This document shows positions 43,580 through 52,017 of a stretch of DNA of 64,000 bases, piece after piece. Below the pieces are notes generated by a model that made no database searches, had not been told where the DNA came from, and saw nothing but the letters and a program-made list of their open reading frames with translations. The translations under genes and the position numbers were made by a program. Source of the stretch: Micropruina sp. GTDB taxonomy: Bacteria > Actinomycetota > Actinomycetes > Propionibacteriales > Propionibacteriaceae. Location: positions 682,001-746,000 of the forward strand of contig JADJTM010000001.1 in assembly GCA_016711205.1 (NCBI GenBank). The letters are read 5' to 3'. Each line of letters opens with the position of its first letter. Position 1 is the first letter of the stretch.

Positions 43580-44161
43580 GTGGCGGCGTGGCCGTTGCCC
43601 GAGCGGGCCGACCTCGCCGACCACCTGCTGCACCGCTGGCGCGAACCGCATCGCAGCTATCACGGGGTGCAGCATCTGGCGGAGTGCCTGGCAGCCGCCG
43701 ATGAGCTGGCCGCGGGGGTCGAAGAACGGCTCGCCCTGTGGTTTCACGACGCAGTGCACACCAACACCCGCGGCAGCGACGAAGCGGCCTCGGCGACGCT
43801 CGCAGGGCACCTGTTGGCCGGGGTGCTGTCCCCGCCGCGCATCGACGCGGTGACGCGACTGGTGCTGCTCACCACCGAACATCGGCCGCTGCCCGATGAC
43901 CGGATCGGCGCGATCGTCTGCGACGCGGATCTGTGGGTGCTCGGCGCCGTACCGCAGCGCTACCGGCAGTCAGTCCGGCAGGTGCGCGACGAGTTCGGCC
44001 TGTCCGACCGGCGCTGGACGCAGGTGCGGCGCGCTCAGCTGCTGCAGCGGCTGTCCCGCCCGATCTATCACACCCCGCAGGGGCGTGCTCGCGAGGCGCG
44101 CGCGCGAGCGAACCTGCAAGCCGAGTTGGTCGGGCTCACCCCCGAGGATGCTGAGCGGTAG
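43580..44161 (+). CDS. Predicted HD-type metal-dependent phosphohydrolase
   Basis: 193 residues from GTG 43580, two bases after the previous stop. HRSYHGVQHLAECLAA carries the first His, RLALWFHDAVHTNTRGSDEAASA carries the HD pair, and CDADLWVLGA the last Asp, as in predicted HD hydrolases of the COG4339 type. The helical C-terminus (RPIYHTPQGRAREARARANLQAEL) is common to the group. Substrate unknown; nucleotides are the usual guess. It probably belongs to the SatD-like operon. Confidence 0.85.
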   Translation: MAAWPLPERADLADHLLHRWREPHRSYHGVQHLAECLAAADELAAGVEERLALWFHDAVHTNTRGSDEAASATLAGHLLAGVLSPPRIDAVTRLVLLTTEHRPLPDDRIGAIVCDADLWVLGAVPQRYRQSVRQVRDEFGLSDRRWTQVRRAQLLQRLSRPIYHTPQGRAREARARANLQAELVGLTPEDAER

Positions 44162-44305
44162 TGGCATCGTCCGCGCAGCCGCCGACGCCGAGCGGTCATG
44201 GAACGAGCGACAGTGGTGACGGTGCCGGCCGATGCCAGCGGCAGATTTGGTCCCGCGGCGCGCCGGACCGTAGCGTTGACCTTTCGCCGAACGACGGGGG
44301 TTCCG

Positions 44306-45760
44306 ATGGCTGAGCCGACGACAGCCGGTGTCGAGCAGCAATGGCTGACCGCCCGTGACCGCTCGGTGATCACTCTTCTTCTCGTCTCCGCCTTCGTGGT
44401 GATCCTCAACGAGACCGCGCTCAACGTGGCGCTCACCACGATCATGACCGACCTGCAGGTGGACGAGCGCACGGTCCAGTGGCTCACCACGGCGTTCATG
44501 CTGACCATGGCGGTGGTGATTCCGATCACCGGATGGTTGCTCGAACGCATTCCGACCCGTACCGCGTTCATGCTTGCCATGAGCCTGTTCACCGCGGGCA
44601 CCCTGGTCTGTGCGGTCGCGCCGGCGTTCGGACTGGTGCTGCTCGGCCGCATCATTCAGGCCTGCGGTACGGCCATCATGCTGCCGTTGCTGATGACGAC
44701 CGTGATGCAGCTCGTGCCGCCCGCACACCGCGGCGCGATCATGGGCAACATCTCGCTGGTCATTTCGGTCGCTCCGGCGGTCGGCCCGACGATGGCCGGA
44801 ATCGTGCTGCAGTTCACGTCGTGGCGCGGCGTCTTCGCCCTGATGGTGCCGATCGGGCTGGCCATGCTGATCGTCGGTTCGCTGCGGGTGGTGAACGTGA
44901 ACGAGCTGATCCGGGTACCGCTCGACGTGTGGTCGATTCCGCTCACCGTGCTCGGCTTCGGCGGTCTGGTCTACGGGTTGAGCCTGATCGGCGACGACAC
45001 CGTGCCGGCGATCGAGTTGGTGGTGTCGTTCGTGGTGGGTGCCTTCGCGTTCGCCGCGTTCGTGTGGCGACAGCTGCGGCTGGCTCGCCACGATCGTGCC
45101 CTGCTCGACCTGCGGGCATTTCGGCACCGGGCGTTCACGATCAGCATCGTGGTGATGGCGCTGGCCATGATGGCGCTGTTCGGCACCGTCATCATGCTGC
45201 CGTTGATCCTGCAACGCTCGCTGCATCTGCCGCCGCTGACCGTCGGCCTGATGCTGCTGCCCGGCGGTCTGCTGATGGGTGTTCTCGGACCGGTCAGTGG
45301 ACGGCTGTACGACCGGTTCGGCCCGCGGCCGTTGATGCTGCCGGCCAGTGTGGTGGTGGCCGTCGCGTTCTGGTTGCTCTCGACGATCTCGCTGAGCACC
45401 CCGGTGTGGTTCGTGGTGGCCTGCCACGTGCTGATGAGCGCCTCGTTCGCCTTCATGTTCACGCCGCTGTTCACCATCGCGCTCGGTTCACTGCCCCGGC
45501 CGCTGTACTCGCACGGCTCGGCGATCGTCGGCACCGTGCAGCAGGTTGCCGGCGCCTTCGGCACGGCCGTCTTCGTCACGGTGTTCGCCTCGCAGTCGGC
45601 GACGGCCGTCGAGGCCGGGGCGAGCGTCGAGGCGGCGATGCTGCAGGGCTCGCACGTCGCCTTCCTCTGCGCCGGAGCGGTGTGGACGCTGGCGATCGTC
45701 GCGACCGCCTTCATCAGCGCCCCCGAACCGGCCGACGACGCCCTGCCGATGCACCATTGA
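44306..45760 (+). CDS. DHA2-family multidrug MFS transporter
   Basis: 484 residues from the ATG at 44306, after GGGGG. About fourteen helices. VILNETALNVALTTIMTDLQVDERTVQWLTTAFMLTMAVVIPITGWLLERIPTRTAFMLAMSLF is the EmrB/QacA signature region: helix 1 motif, the NVALTTI motif, and the loop with R-T. GRIIQACGTAIMLPLLMTTVM and GNISLVISVAPAVGPTMAGIVL are helix 4-5 motif C. It should export lipophilic drugs or metabolites by proton exchange. No regulator is adjacent. Confidence 0.92.
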   Translation: MAEPTTAGVEQQWLTARDRSVITLLLVSAFVVILNETALNVALTTIMTDLQVDERTVQWLTTAFMLTMAVVIPITGWLLERIPTRTAFMLAMSLFTAGTLVCAVAPAFGLVLLGRIIQACGTAIMLPLLMTTVMQLVPPAHRGAIMGNISLVISVAPAVGPTMAGIVLQFTSWRGVFALMVPIGLAMLIVGSLRVVNVNELIRVPLDVWSIPLTVLGFGGLVYGLSLIGDDTVPAIELVVSFVVGAFAFAAFVWRQLRLARHDRALLDLRAFRHRAFTISIVVMALAMMALFGTVIMLPLILQRSLHLPPLTVGLMLLPGGLLMGVLGPVSGRLYDRFGPRPLMLPASVVVAVAFWLLSTISLSTPVWFVVACHVLMSASFAFMFTPLFTIALGSLPRPLYSHGSAIVGTVQQVAGAFGTAVFVTVFASQSATAVEAGASVEAAMLQGSHVAFLCAGAVWTLAIVATAFISAPEPADDALPMHH

Positions 45761-45827
45761 GTGTGCTAGTCCCGACGACTTTGATGCAGTTGTGGTGGGG
45801 TGGCGGAGATTGGTGCACGATACGACC

Positions 45828-46688
45828 ATGGCCAAACTGCCGAAGCTCGACAACGAGCTCTACGAAGATGAGTTGCACCGCCTGCAAGCCGAACTCGTTG
45901 AGATGCAGGAGTGGATCCGGCAGGAGGGTCAGCGGCTGGTCGTCATCTTCGAGGGACGCGACGCCGCGGGCAAGGGTGGCGCGATCAAGCGCATCACCGA
46001 ATACCTGAACCCACGCATTGCCCAGGTGGTCGCACTGCCGGCGCCGACGGAGCGCCAGCAGACCGAGTGGTACTTCCAGCGCTACATCCAGCACCTGCCC
46101 TCGGCGGGCCAGATCAAGCTGTTCGACCGGTCCTGGTACAACCGGGCCGGCGTCGAGCGCGTGATGGGCTACTGCACCACCGATGAACACCGCCGCTTTC
46201 TGCGACAGTGCCCGATCTTCGAACGCATGCTGATGGAGGACGGCATCCTGCTGCGCAAGTACTGGTTCTCGGTCAGCGACAAGCAGCAGGAGAAGCGGTT
46301 CAAGTCACGGCTGACCGACCCGATGCGGCGCTGGAAGCTCTCCCCCACCGATCTGGAGTCGCTGACCCGCTGGGAGGACTACTCCCGCGCCAAGGACGAA
46401 ATGTTCGTGCACACCGACATTCCCGAATCGCGCTGGAACGTTGTCGAGGCCGAAGACAAGAAGCGCGCCCGGATCAACATGATCGCCCACCTGCTGGCGT
46501 CGATTCCCTACGAGAAGATCGAACGTCCGGTGCTCAAGCTGCCCAAGCGCCCGGCGTCCACCGGCTACCAGCGCACGGACCGCGGGCTGCAGTTCGAGGT
46601 GCCCGACCACGCGGCGAGCCTGGTGCTGGACAAGGACGTAGTGAAGTACGTCGATCCGGAGGACGACGACACCGACAACGGCGACTAG
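45828..46688 (+). CDS. Polyphosphate kinase 2 family protein
   Basis: 286 residues. Walker A GRDAAGKGG (43-51), a lid/DRSWYNR block (about 102-108) and the ERMLMEDGILLRKYWFSVS segment are the PPK2 hallmarks. It transfers phosphate between polyphosphate and nucleotides, class I members preferring ADP or GDP. The C-terminal tail is acidic (DPEDDDTDNGD). With the PPi-dependent phosphofructokinase at 49985, it suggests an organism that makes much use of polyphosphate and pyrophosphate. It is monocistronic. Confidence 0.93.
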   Translation: MAKLPKLDNELYEDELHRLQAELVEMQEWIRQEGQRLVVIFEGRDAAGKGGAIKRITEYLNPRIAQVVALPAPTERQQTEWYFQRYIQHLPSAGQIKLFDRSWYNRAGVERVMGYCTTDEHRRFLRQCPIFERMLMEDGILLRKYWFSVSDKQQEKRFKSRLTDPMRRWKLSPTDLESLTRWEDYSRAKDEMFVHTDIPESRWNVVEAEDKKRARINMIAHLLASIPYEKIERPVLKLPKRPASTGYQRTDRGLQFEVPDHAASLVLDKDVVKYVDPEDDDTDNGD

Positions 46689-46757
46689 GGCGTGCCTCTG
46701 GGTCCTCAAGGGTGATGGGCTTGGTCCCTTTGGGTGAACAAGTGGAATACTTGGGTC

Positions 46758-47414
46758 GTGCTGGAGAAATCACCGATTCGTGTTGCCCTGGTGAACGACT
46801 ACGAGGTTGTCGTCGCTGGGCTGCTGCACATGTTCGCGAACTACGCCGATCGCGTCGAAGTGGTGAAGCTGGTCGCCAACCGTGAGGTGCGCGAACGCGT
46901 CGACATCGCGCTGTACGACAGCTTCGGGCAGACATCGTCCGAATCCCTGGCCATCGAGCATGTGCTGCGCAACCCGCTGGTCCGGCGCACGGTGATCTAC
47001 ACCTGGAACTTTCAGCTGGCCCGCATCGAACACGCAACCCAGGTGGGGGCGTCCGGCTACCTGTCCAAGACGTTGCCCGCGCGTGAGTTGGTGGACGCCC
47101 TCGAGCAGGTGCACGCCGGCAAGCTCGTGATCAGCCCCGCACCCAAGTCGGCCACCCCCACCGGCGGCAACTGGCCGGGTCGTGAAGAAGGGCTGTCGTA
47201 TCGCGAGGGCGAGGTGATCGCCCTGATCACCCAGGGCCTGTCCAACGCCGAGATCGCGTCCACCATGTACCTGAGCCCCAACTCGGTGAAGAGCTACATT
47301 CGCTCGGCGTACCGCAAGATCGGGGTCGCCCGGCGGTCACAGGCCGTCTCGTGGGGCATGCGCCACGGGTTCGCCGCCGACTACGTGCGGCTCGACCCCG
47401 ACGACGTGGCCTGA
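46758..47414 (+). CDS. LuxR/NarL-family response regulator
   Basis: 218 residues from GTG 46758. The receiver domain has IRVALVNDYEVVVAGLLHMF (first strand and acidic pocket), a possible phosphoacceptor Asp in DIALYDSFG, and Lys in YLSKTLPARELVDAL. The C-terminal LuxR helix-turn-helix is LSYREGEVIALITQGLSNAEIASTMYLSPNSVKSYIRSAYRKI. The first acidic motif is ND rather than DD, so the receiver may be atypical and not regulated by phosphorylation. No histidine kinase is adjacent. It may be an orphan regulator of envelope or stress genes. Confidence 0.88.
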   Translation: MLEKSPIRVALVNDYEVVVAGLLHMFANYADRVEVVKLVANREVRERVDIALYDSFGQTSSESLAIEHVLRNPLVRRTVIYTWNFQLARIEHATQVGASGYLSKTLPARELVDALEQVHAGKLVISPAPKSATPTGGNWPGREEGLSYREGEVIALITQGLSNAEIASTMYLSPNSVKSYIRSAYRKIGVARRSQAVSWGMRHGFAADYVRLDPDDVA

Positions 47415-47443
47415 CCGACATCGCCTGAGCTGCCCGCACGCCG

Positions 47444-48067
47444 CTACTCCTCGAACAACTCGGGATCGCCCGACCCGCGGCGCACGATGACCACCTCGTC
47501 GCCGGTCAGGTCGATCACCGTGGTCGGCTCGGTACCGCAATCACCGGAGTCGAGCACCGCGTCCAGGGCGTGCCCCATCTCGTCGTTGACGGTCCAGCCG
47601 TCCGACATCGGCTCGTCGTGGCCGGGCAGCAGCAGGGTGCTCGACATCAGCGGCTCGCCCAGTTCGTGCAGTAACGCCAGCGCGGTGACGTGCTGCGGGA
47701 TGCGCACCCCGACGGTGCGCCGCTTCGGCTGAAGCATCACCCGGGGCGCTTCGCGGGTGGCGGTCAGCACGAACGTGAAGCCGCCCGGCGTGGTGGCCTT
47801 GATGGCGCGGAACACGTCGTTGCTCATCTGCACGTAGTGGCCGAGTTGGGCGAACTCACTGCAGACCAGGGTGAAGTTGTGCCTGGCGTCGAGGTGCCGG
47901 ATGGCCCGGATGCGGTCGAGGCCGGCCCGGTGGCCGAGCATGCAGCCCAGCGCATAACCGGAGTCGGTCGGGTAGGCGATCAGACCCCCGTCCCGCAGAA
48001 TCTGGATCACCTGCGCAAGTGCCCGCGGCTGCGGGTTGTCTGGGTGAACGTCGAAGTACCTGGCCAT
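47444..48067 (-). CDS. YciO-type Sua5/YrdC family protein
   Basis: 207 residues from the ATG at 48067. ARYFDVHPDNPQPRALAQVIQILRDGGLIAYPTDSGYALGC, IRAIRHLDARHNFTLVCSEFAQL, RTVGVRIPQH and GTEPTTVIDLTGDEVVIVRRGSGDPE match E. coli YciO nearly end to end. The YrdC fold has the KR/PTDSGYAL nucleotide pocket. YciO is related to the threonylcarbamoyl-AMP synthase TsaC, but its own role in t6A formation is uncertain. It is convergent with the response regulator. Confidence 0.9.
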   Translation of the reverse strand: MARYFDVHPDNPQPRALAQVIQILRDGGLIAYPTDSGYALGCMLGHRAGLDRIRAIRHLDARHNFTLVCSEFAQLGHYVQMSNDVFRAIKATTPGGFTFVLTATREAPRVMLQPKRRTVGVRIPQHVTALALLHELGEPLMSSTLLLPGHDEPMSDGWTVNDEMGHALDAVLDSGDCGTEPTTVIDLTGDEVVIVRRGSGDPELFEE

Positions 48068-48258
48068 CGGGCTCACTGCCTCCGAGTGTGCTGACAACGG
48101 GATGGTCAAACCCTAGTGGTGTGGCCGCCGGCAGTTGCACACTCTGTGAAGCCGGGACGGGCGTCCTCCGTTCTGCTCGGTCAGCACGGGCAGCCCCGGG
48201 GACGCGGGCGTGGTCGAGACCTGCCGCCCGGGCCGCCCGAAGCCGCAAGAATGCAGTC

Positions 48259-49392
48259 ATGACGATCTTCTGCCTGACCGAGAGCGACCTGCGGCAGCGG
48301 CGCAGCCTCAAATGGCGCACCTACGCGCCGGACGTGCTGCCGCTGTGGGTCGCCGAGATGGACGCCGCGGTGCAGCCCGCGGTGCGCCGCGAGCTGGACG
48401 CAGCCCTGGATCGCGGCGACACCGGCTACCCGTGGGGCGACGACTACGCCGACGCCTACCGGGCCTCGGCGGCGGCCCGGTGGGGTGTGCAGCTGGATCC
48501 GGCGCAGCTGCGTCGTGGCGGCGACGTGATGAACGCCGTGCTGAACATTCTGGAGAAGGTGACCGAACCCGGTGACGGCATCGTGATCACGGCGCCGGTC
48601 TATCCGCCGTTCTGGCAGGTCACCAGCGAGTATCGCCGGCGCACCGTCGCCGTCGACCTGACCCCGCAGGGGCGGCTCGACCTGGACGCGCTCGAGCAGG
48701 CGTTCGCCGCCGACGACGTGACGGCGTTTCTGCTCTGCTCGCCGCACAATCCGACCGGCACGGTGCACACCGCCGACGAGCTCGCAGCGGTGGCCTCCCT
48801 GTGCGAGCGCCACGGCGTCCGGCTGGTGGTGGACGAGATTCACGCGTGGCTGGTCGATCCGGGCACCACGTTCGTGCCGGTGTTGAGCCTGCCGGAGGCC
48901 TCCCGGGCGCTGGTGGCGATCTCGGCCGGCAAGTCGTGGAACCTGGCGGCGTTCAAGGCCGGACTGTACGTCGGTGGCGAGAACGCCGGGGACGTGCTCG
49001 ATCACCTGCCGCCGCTCGCCACCCAGTCGACGGGGCATCTGGGCGCGATCGCCCACGCGGCGGCGCTGCGTGACGAGCAGGCGTGGGTCGATCAGGCGTG
49101 CGTCGAGATCGCGGCGAACAAGCAACTGCTGAACGACCTGTTGCACGCCCTGGTGCCGGGGGCCCGCTACCGTCCCGAGCCGGGCACGTACCTGGCCTGG
49201 GTGGACTGCACCGAGCTGGGCCTGAGCAACCCCGCGCGGCACTTCGAGCAGGTGGGCCGGGTGGCGTTCTCGCCCGGCGCCAACTTCTCCCCGGCGCACG
49301 GGCAGTACGTCAGGGTGAACCTGGCCACGTCGCCCGCGATCATCACCCATGCGGTGGAATGCATCGCGAGTTCGCTGCGGCACCCGGTCTGA
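48259..49392 (+). CDS. PatB/MalY-type aminotransferase (cystathionine beta-lyase family)
   Basis: 377 residues from the ATG at 48259. The class I/II PLP fold shows LKWRTYAPDVLPLWVAEMD near the start, CSPHNPTGTVH near 158, DEIHAWLV near 195, and the PLP Lys in SAGKSWNLAAFKAG near 220. MalY/PatB enzymes cleave cystathionine and cysteine conjugates to release homocysteine or thiols. It could feed methionine synthesis in parallel to the MetX/MetY route at 15-17 kb. It has no close partner genes here. Confidence 0.9.
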   Translation: MTIFCLTESDLRQRRSLKWRTYAPDVLPLWVAEMDAAVQPAVRRELDAALDRGDTGYPWGDDYADAYRASAAARWGVQLDPAQLRRGGDVMNAVLNILEKVTEPGDGIVITAPVYPPFWQVTSEYRRRTVAVDLTPQGRLDLDALEQAFAADDVTAFLLCSPHNPTGTVHTADELAAVASLCERHGVRLVVDEIHAWLVDPGTTFVPVLSLPEASRALVAISAGKSWNLAAFKAGLYVGGENAGDVLDHLPPLATQSTGHLGAIAHAAALRDEQAWVDQACVEIAANKQLLNDLLHALVPGARYRPEPGTYLAWVDCTELGLSNPARHFEQVGRVAFSPGANFSPAHGQYVRVNLATSPAIITHAVECIASSLRHPV

Positions 49393-49424
49393 CCCCTTCG
49401 CCGTGCCGCGGGGCTGGGCCGCGG

Positions 49425-49838
49425 TCAGTCGAACAGCTGGGCTCGCGCGCTGCCGTGACCTTGCAGGCTGCCGACGCCGATCAGGCTGAGAAATATCGTG
49501 TCGATGCTCGTGCTCGTGCTGACCTGCACCGTGCCGTCGCTCGCCAGCGATGCCGAGCCATGCATGTCGGGCTCGTCGGCGATCACGCGGTTGGCGGCGG
49601 CTATTGCCAGAGCGGCGTTCGGACGTCGTCCGGCCTGCCGTTCCGCGGCGGTCGCATCGACTGCGGAGCGCGCCGCTGCCGCCGCGGTCAACTCGGCGCG
49701 ACGGTCGGCGGCGCTCTTGCGCCCGCCGTCCACGACCAGGCCGGTGACCAGCAGCAGGGCGATCACGACCACGACCACGAACGACGACAGCGCCATGCCG
49801 CGCTCGCTGCGCGGAGTGGATCGAAGGTGCTGGCGCAT
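49425..49838 (-). CDS. TadE/TadG-like secreted protein
   Basis: 137 residues from the ATG at 49838. After SERGMALSSFVVVVVIALLLVTGLVVDGGRK, a Tad-type N-terminal transmembrane segment with the SERG start, comes DRRAELTAAAAARSAVDATAAERQAG, the typical Ala-rich helix of the Flp-pilus pseudopilin-like proteins. The remainder is a small extracellular domain. No tad secretion genes are in the window, so the rest of the pilus locus must be elsewhere or be lost. Confidence 0.75.
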   Translation of the reverse strand: MRQHLRSTPRSERGMALSSFVVVVVIALLLVTGLVVDGGRKSAADRRAELTAAAAARSAVDATAAERQAGRRPNAALAIAAANRVIADEPDMHGSASLASDGTVQVSTSTSIDTIFLSLIGVGSLQGHGSARAQLFD

Positions 49839-49984
49839 CGACCCAGTGTGCCCGCACCGGCGTGCCCGTGGGGCGTTGTCCACAGGCCACGACGCGGTTC
49901 GTCCCGGTTCTCGGTGTTGCTTTCGCGGCGCGACGAGGCGCAATAGGCTGAGCTTCGTTGATACCCCGATCGAGAGGTTGTTCC

Positions 49985-51211
49985 ATGGTTCACAAGGTCG
50001 CCCTGCTCACCGCCGGCGGTTTCGCCCCGTGCTTGTCGTCGGCGATCGGTGGTCTGATCCAGCGATACAGCGAGGTGGCGCCCGAGGTCGAGATCATCGC
50101 CTACAAGCACGGCTACCAGGGCCTGCTGAGCGGTGACTTTCTCGAGGTGACCCCCGCCGTGCGCGCCAAGGCGCACCTGTTGCACCAGTACGGCGGCTCG
50201 CCGGTGGGCAACTCGCGGGTGAAGCTGACCAACGCCAAGGACCTGGTCAAGCGGGGCCTGGTGGCCGAGGGTGACGATCCCCTCAAGGTGGCCGCCGAGC
50301 GGCTGGTCGCCGACGGCGTGGACGTGCTGCACACCATCGGCGGCGATGACACCAACACCACCGCCGCCGACCTGGCCGCCTACCTGGCCAGCAACGACTA
50401 CGGCCTCACCGTCGTGGGCCTGCCCAAGACCATCGACAACGACGTGGTGCCGATCCGGCAGTCGCTGGGCGCCGACACCGCCGCCGAGATGGGCGCCCGG
50501 TTCAGCCGCAACGTGCTGGCCGAGCACAACGCCGGCTCGCGGCTGCTGATCGTCCACGAGGTGATGGGACGCAACTGCGGCTGGCTCACCGCCGCCACCG
50601 CGCGCAAGTACCGAGAGTGGCTGACCCAGGCGGAATGGCTGCCCGAGATCGGGCTGGACGCCAAGGCGTGGGACGTGCACGCGGTGTTCGTGCCCGAGGC
50701 GGTGATCGATCTGGAAGCGGAGGCCGTTCGGCTCAAGCAGGTGATGGACACCGTCGGCAACGTGAACATCTTCGTCTCCGAGGGTGCCGGCGTCGAGAGC
50801 ATCGTGGCCGAGATGCAGAAGGCCGGCCAGGAGGTCGCTCGCGACGCCTTCGGCCACATCAGGCTCGACAAGGTGAACCCCGGCGCATGGTTCGGCAAGC
50901 AGTTCGCCGAGATGCTGGGGGCTCAGAAGACGCTGGTGCAGAAGTCCGGCTACTACGCGCGTTCGGCCGCCGCCAACCAGTACGACCTCGACCTCATCCA
51001 TTCGATGACCGACCTCGCGGTCGACTCGGCGCTGCGGGGCGAGTCCGGGGTGATCGGCCACGACGAAGAGAACGGCGACGTGCTGACGGCGATCGCCTTC
51101 GACCGCATCAAGGGCGGCAAGCCGTTCGACATCACCCAGCAGTGGTACCTCGACCTGCTCACCGAGATCGGGCAGCCGGCGCCGGTCGCGGCGCCGGCGG
51201 TGGAGCACTGA
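49985..51211 (+). CDS. pfp: Pyrophosphate-dependent 6-phosphofructokinase
   Basis: 408 residues. GGDDTNTT (119-126) carries the Asp-Asp pair that marks PPi-using enzymes; ATP-dependent forms have Gly at the second position. PKTIDND (147-153) holds the catalytic Lys and Asp. The opening HKVALLTAGGFAPCLSSAI and the whole length agree with the Propionibacterium PPi-PFK, and this is the best taxonomic marker in the window. The enzyme interconverts fructose-6-phosphate and fructose-1,6-bisphosphate with PPi/Pi, reversibly. A GAGAGG ribosome binding site precedes the ATG. It stands alone, with a repeat block after the stop. Confidence 0.94.
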   Translation: MVHKVALLTAGGFAPCLSSAIGGLIQRYSEVAPEVEIIAYKHGYQGLLSGDFLEVTPAVRAKAHLLHQYGGSPVGNSRVKLTNAKDLVKRGLVAEGDDPLKVAAERLVADGVDVLHTIGGDDTNTTAADLAAYLASNDYGLTVVGLPKTIDNDVVPIRQSLGADTAAEMGARFSRNVLAEHNAGSRLLIVHEVMGRNCGWLTAATARKYREWLTQAEWLPEIGLDAKAWDVHAVFVPEAVIDLEAEAVRLKQVMDTVGNVNIFVSEGAGVESIVAEMQKAGQEVARDAFGHIRLDKVNPGAWFGKQFAEMLGAQKTLVQKSGYYARSAAANQYDLDLIHSMTDLAVDSALRGESGVIGHDEENGDVLTAIAFDRIKGGKPFDITQQWYLDLLTEIGQPAPVAAPAVEH

Positions 51212-51227
51212 TCCGAGTTCGGCGAAC

Positions 51228-51274
51228 GCCACCAGCGGGGACCACCACCTGGCCACCAGCGGGGACTTTCCCTG
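51228..51274. repeat. Two 24-bp direct repeats, possible IS end remnant
   Basis: GCCACCAGCGGGGAC occurs at 51228-51242 and 51252-51266, followed by CACCACCTG and TTTCCCTGG. Repeats of this form are found at the ends of IS21-type elements. No transposase is left here. The spacer after it (51275-51369) holds nothing else I can name. Confidence 0.5.
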
Positions 51275-51369
51275 GCCACGGGCCTTAGGTTGACCTGCTA
51301 CGGGTGAGATCACTTGAGCGGCGCGCATTTCACAAGGAGTACTCTTGCGCGGCTTCCCTCGATGTACCG

Positions 51370-52017
51370 CTACAGGTTCGCCTCGTGAGCCTTGATGGCG
51401 AGGGCGACGCGATTGTGAGCGCCCATCTTCCTCATGGTCGAAAGCAGGTGGTTCTTCACCGTCGACGGCGAGGTGAAGGTCAGTTCGGCAATCTGTTGAT
51501 TGGTCTTGCCTTGTCGGATCAGGCTGGCAATTTGGCGCTCGGCGGGGGTAAGGGTTGAGGCTAGATTCTGTGCCGAATTCGTATTGATCAGATCGATCGC
51601 CGCCCCGGCAAGCACCGCCACGCCATGGTGTGCGGCCCGGATCGTGTCGAGGATGCCGCGCATAGCCAGATCCTTGGGGATGAAGCCGACGGCACCGGCG
51701 TGCAGCATAGCTGCGGCCTGTGCCGGATCAGCGACAGACGTAAGGGCGAGGACTCGTGTGGATGGCGAAACGAGGCCGAGTTGTCTGGTCGTCTCGACCC
51801 CGTCCAGCCCTGGCATCATGATGTCAACAAGCGCGAGGTCCGGTCTGGTCGTCCCGATGTCGGCGATCGCACTCATTCCAGACGCGTAGGCGCCCTTGAT
51901 GCAGATGTCATGGGCCGCGCCAAGTTCGTTGGTGAGGGTGGTTCGGACGAACAGGTCGTCGTCAATGATTACCAGACCGATTGCTGATGGGCCGGGATCG
52001 TTACTCGGGTGATCCAT
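51370..52017 (-). CDS. NarL/FixJ-type response regulator
   Basis: 215 residues. Receiver domain with acidic pair in LVIIDDDLFVR, phosphoacceptor Asp in LALVDIMMPGLDG (about 61), Thr/Ser in LALTSVAD and Lys in GFIPKDLAMRG. The LuxR-type HTH is LTPAERQIASLIRQGKTNQQIAELTFTSPSTVKNHLLSTMRKMGAHNRV. It is the partner of the histidine kinase just upstream; the ATG lies 49 bp inside the kinase gene. Likely targets are unknown. The RHS locus is a possible one by position. Confidence 0.93.
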   Translation of the reverse strand: MDHPSNDPGPSAIGLVIIDDDLFVRTTLTNELGAAHDICIKGAYASGMSAIADIGTTRPDLALVDIMMPGLDGVETTRQLGLVSPSTRVLALTSVADPAQAAAMLHAGAVGFIPKDLAMRGILDTIRAAHHGVAVLAGAAIDLINTNSAQNLASTLTPAERQIASLIRQGKTNQQIAELTFTSPSTVKNHLLSTMRKMGAHNRVALAIKAHEANL

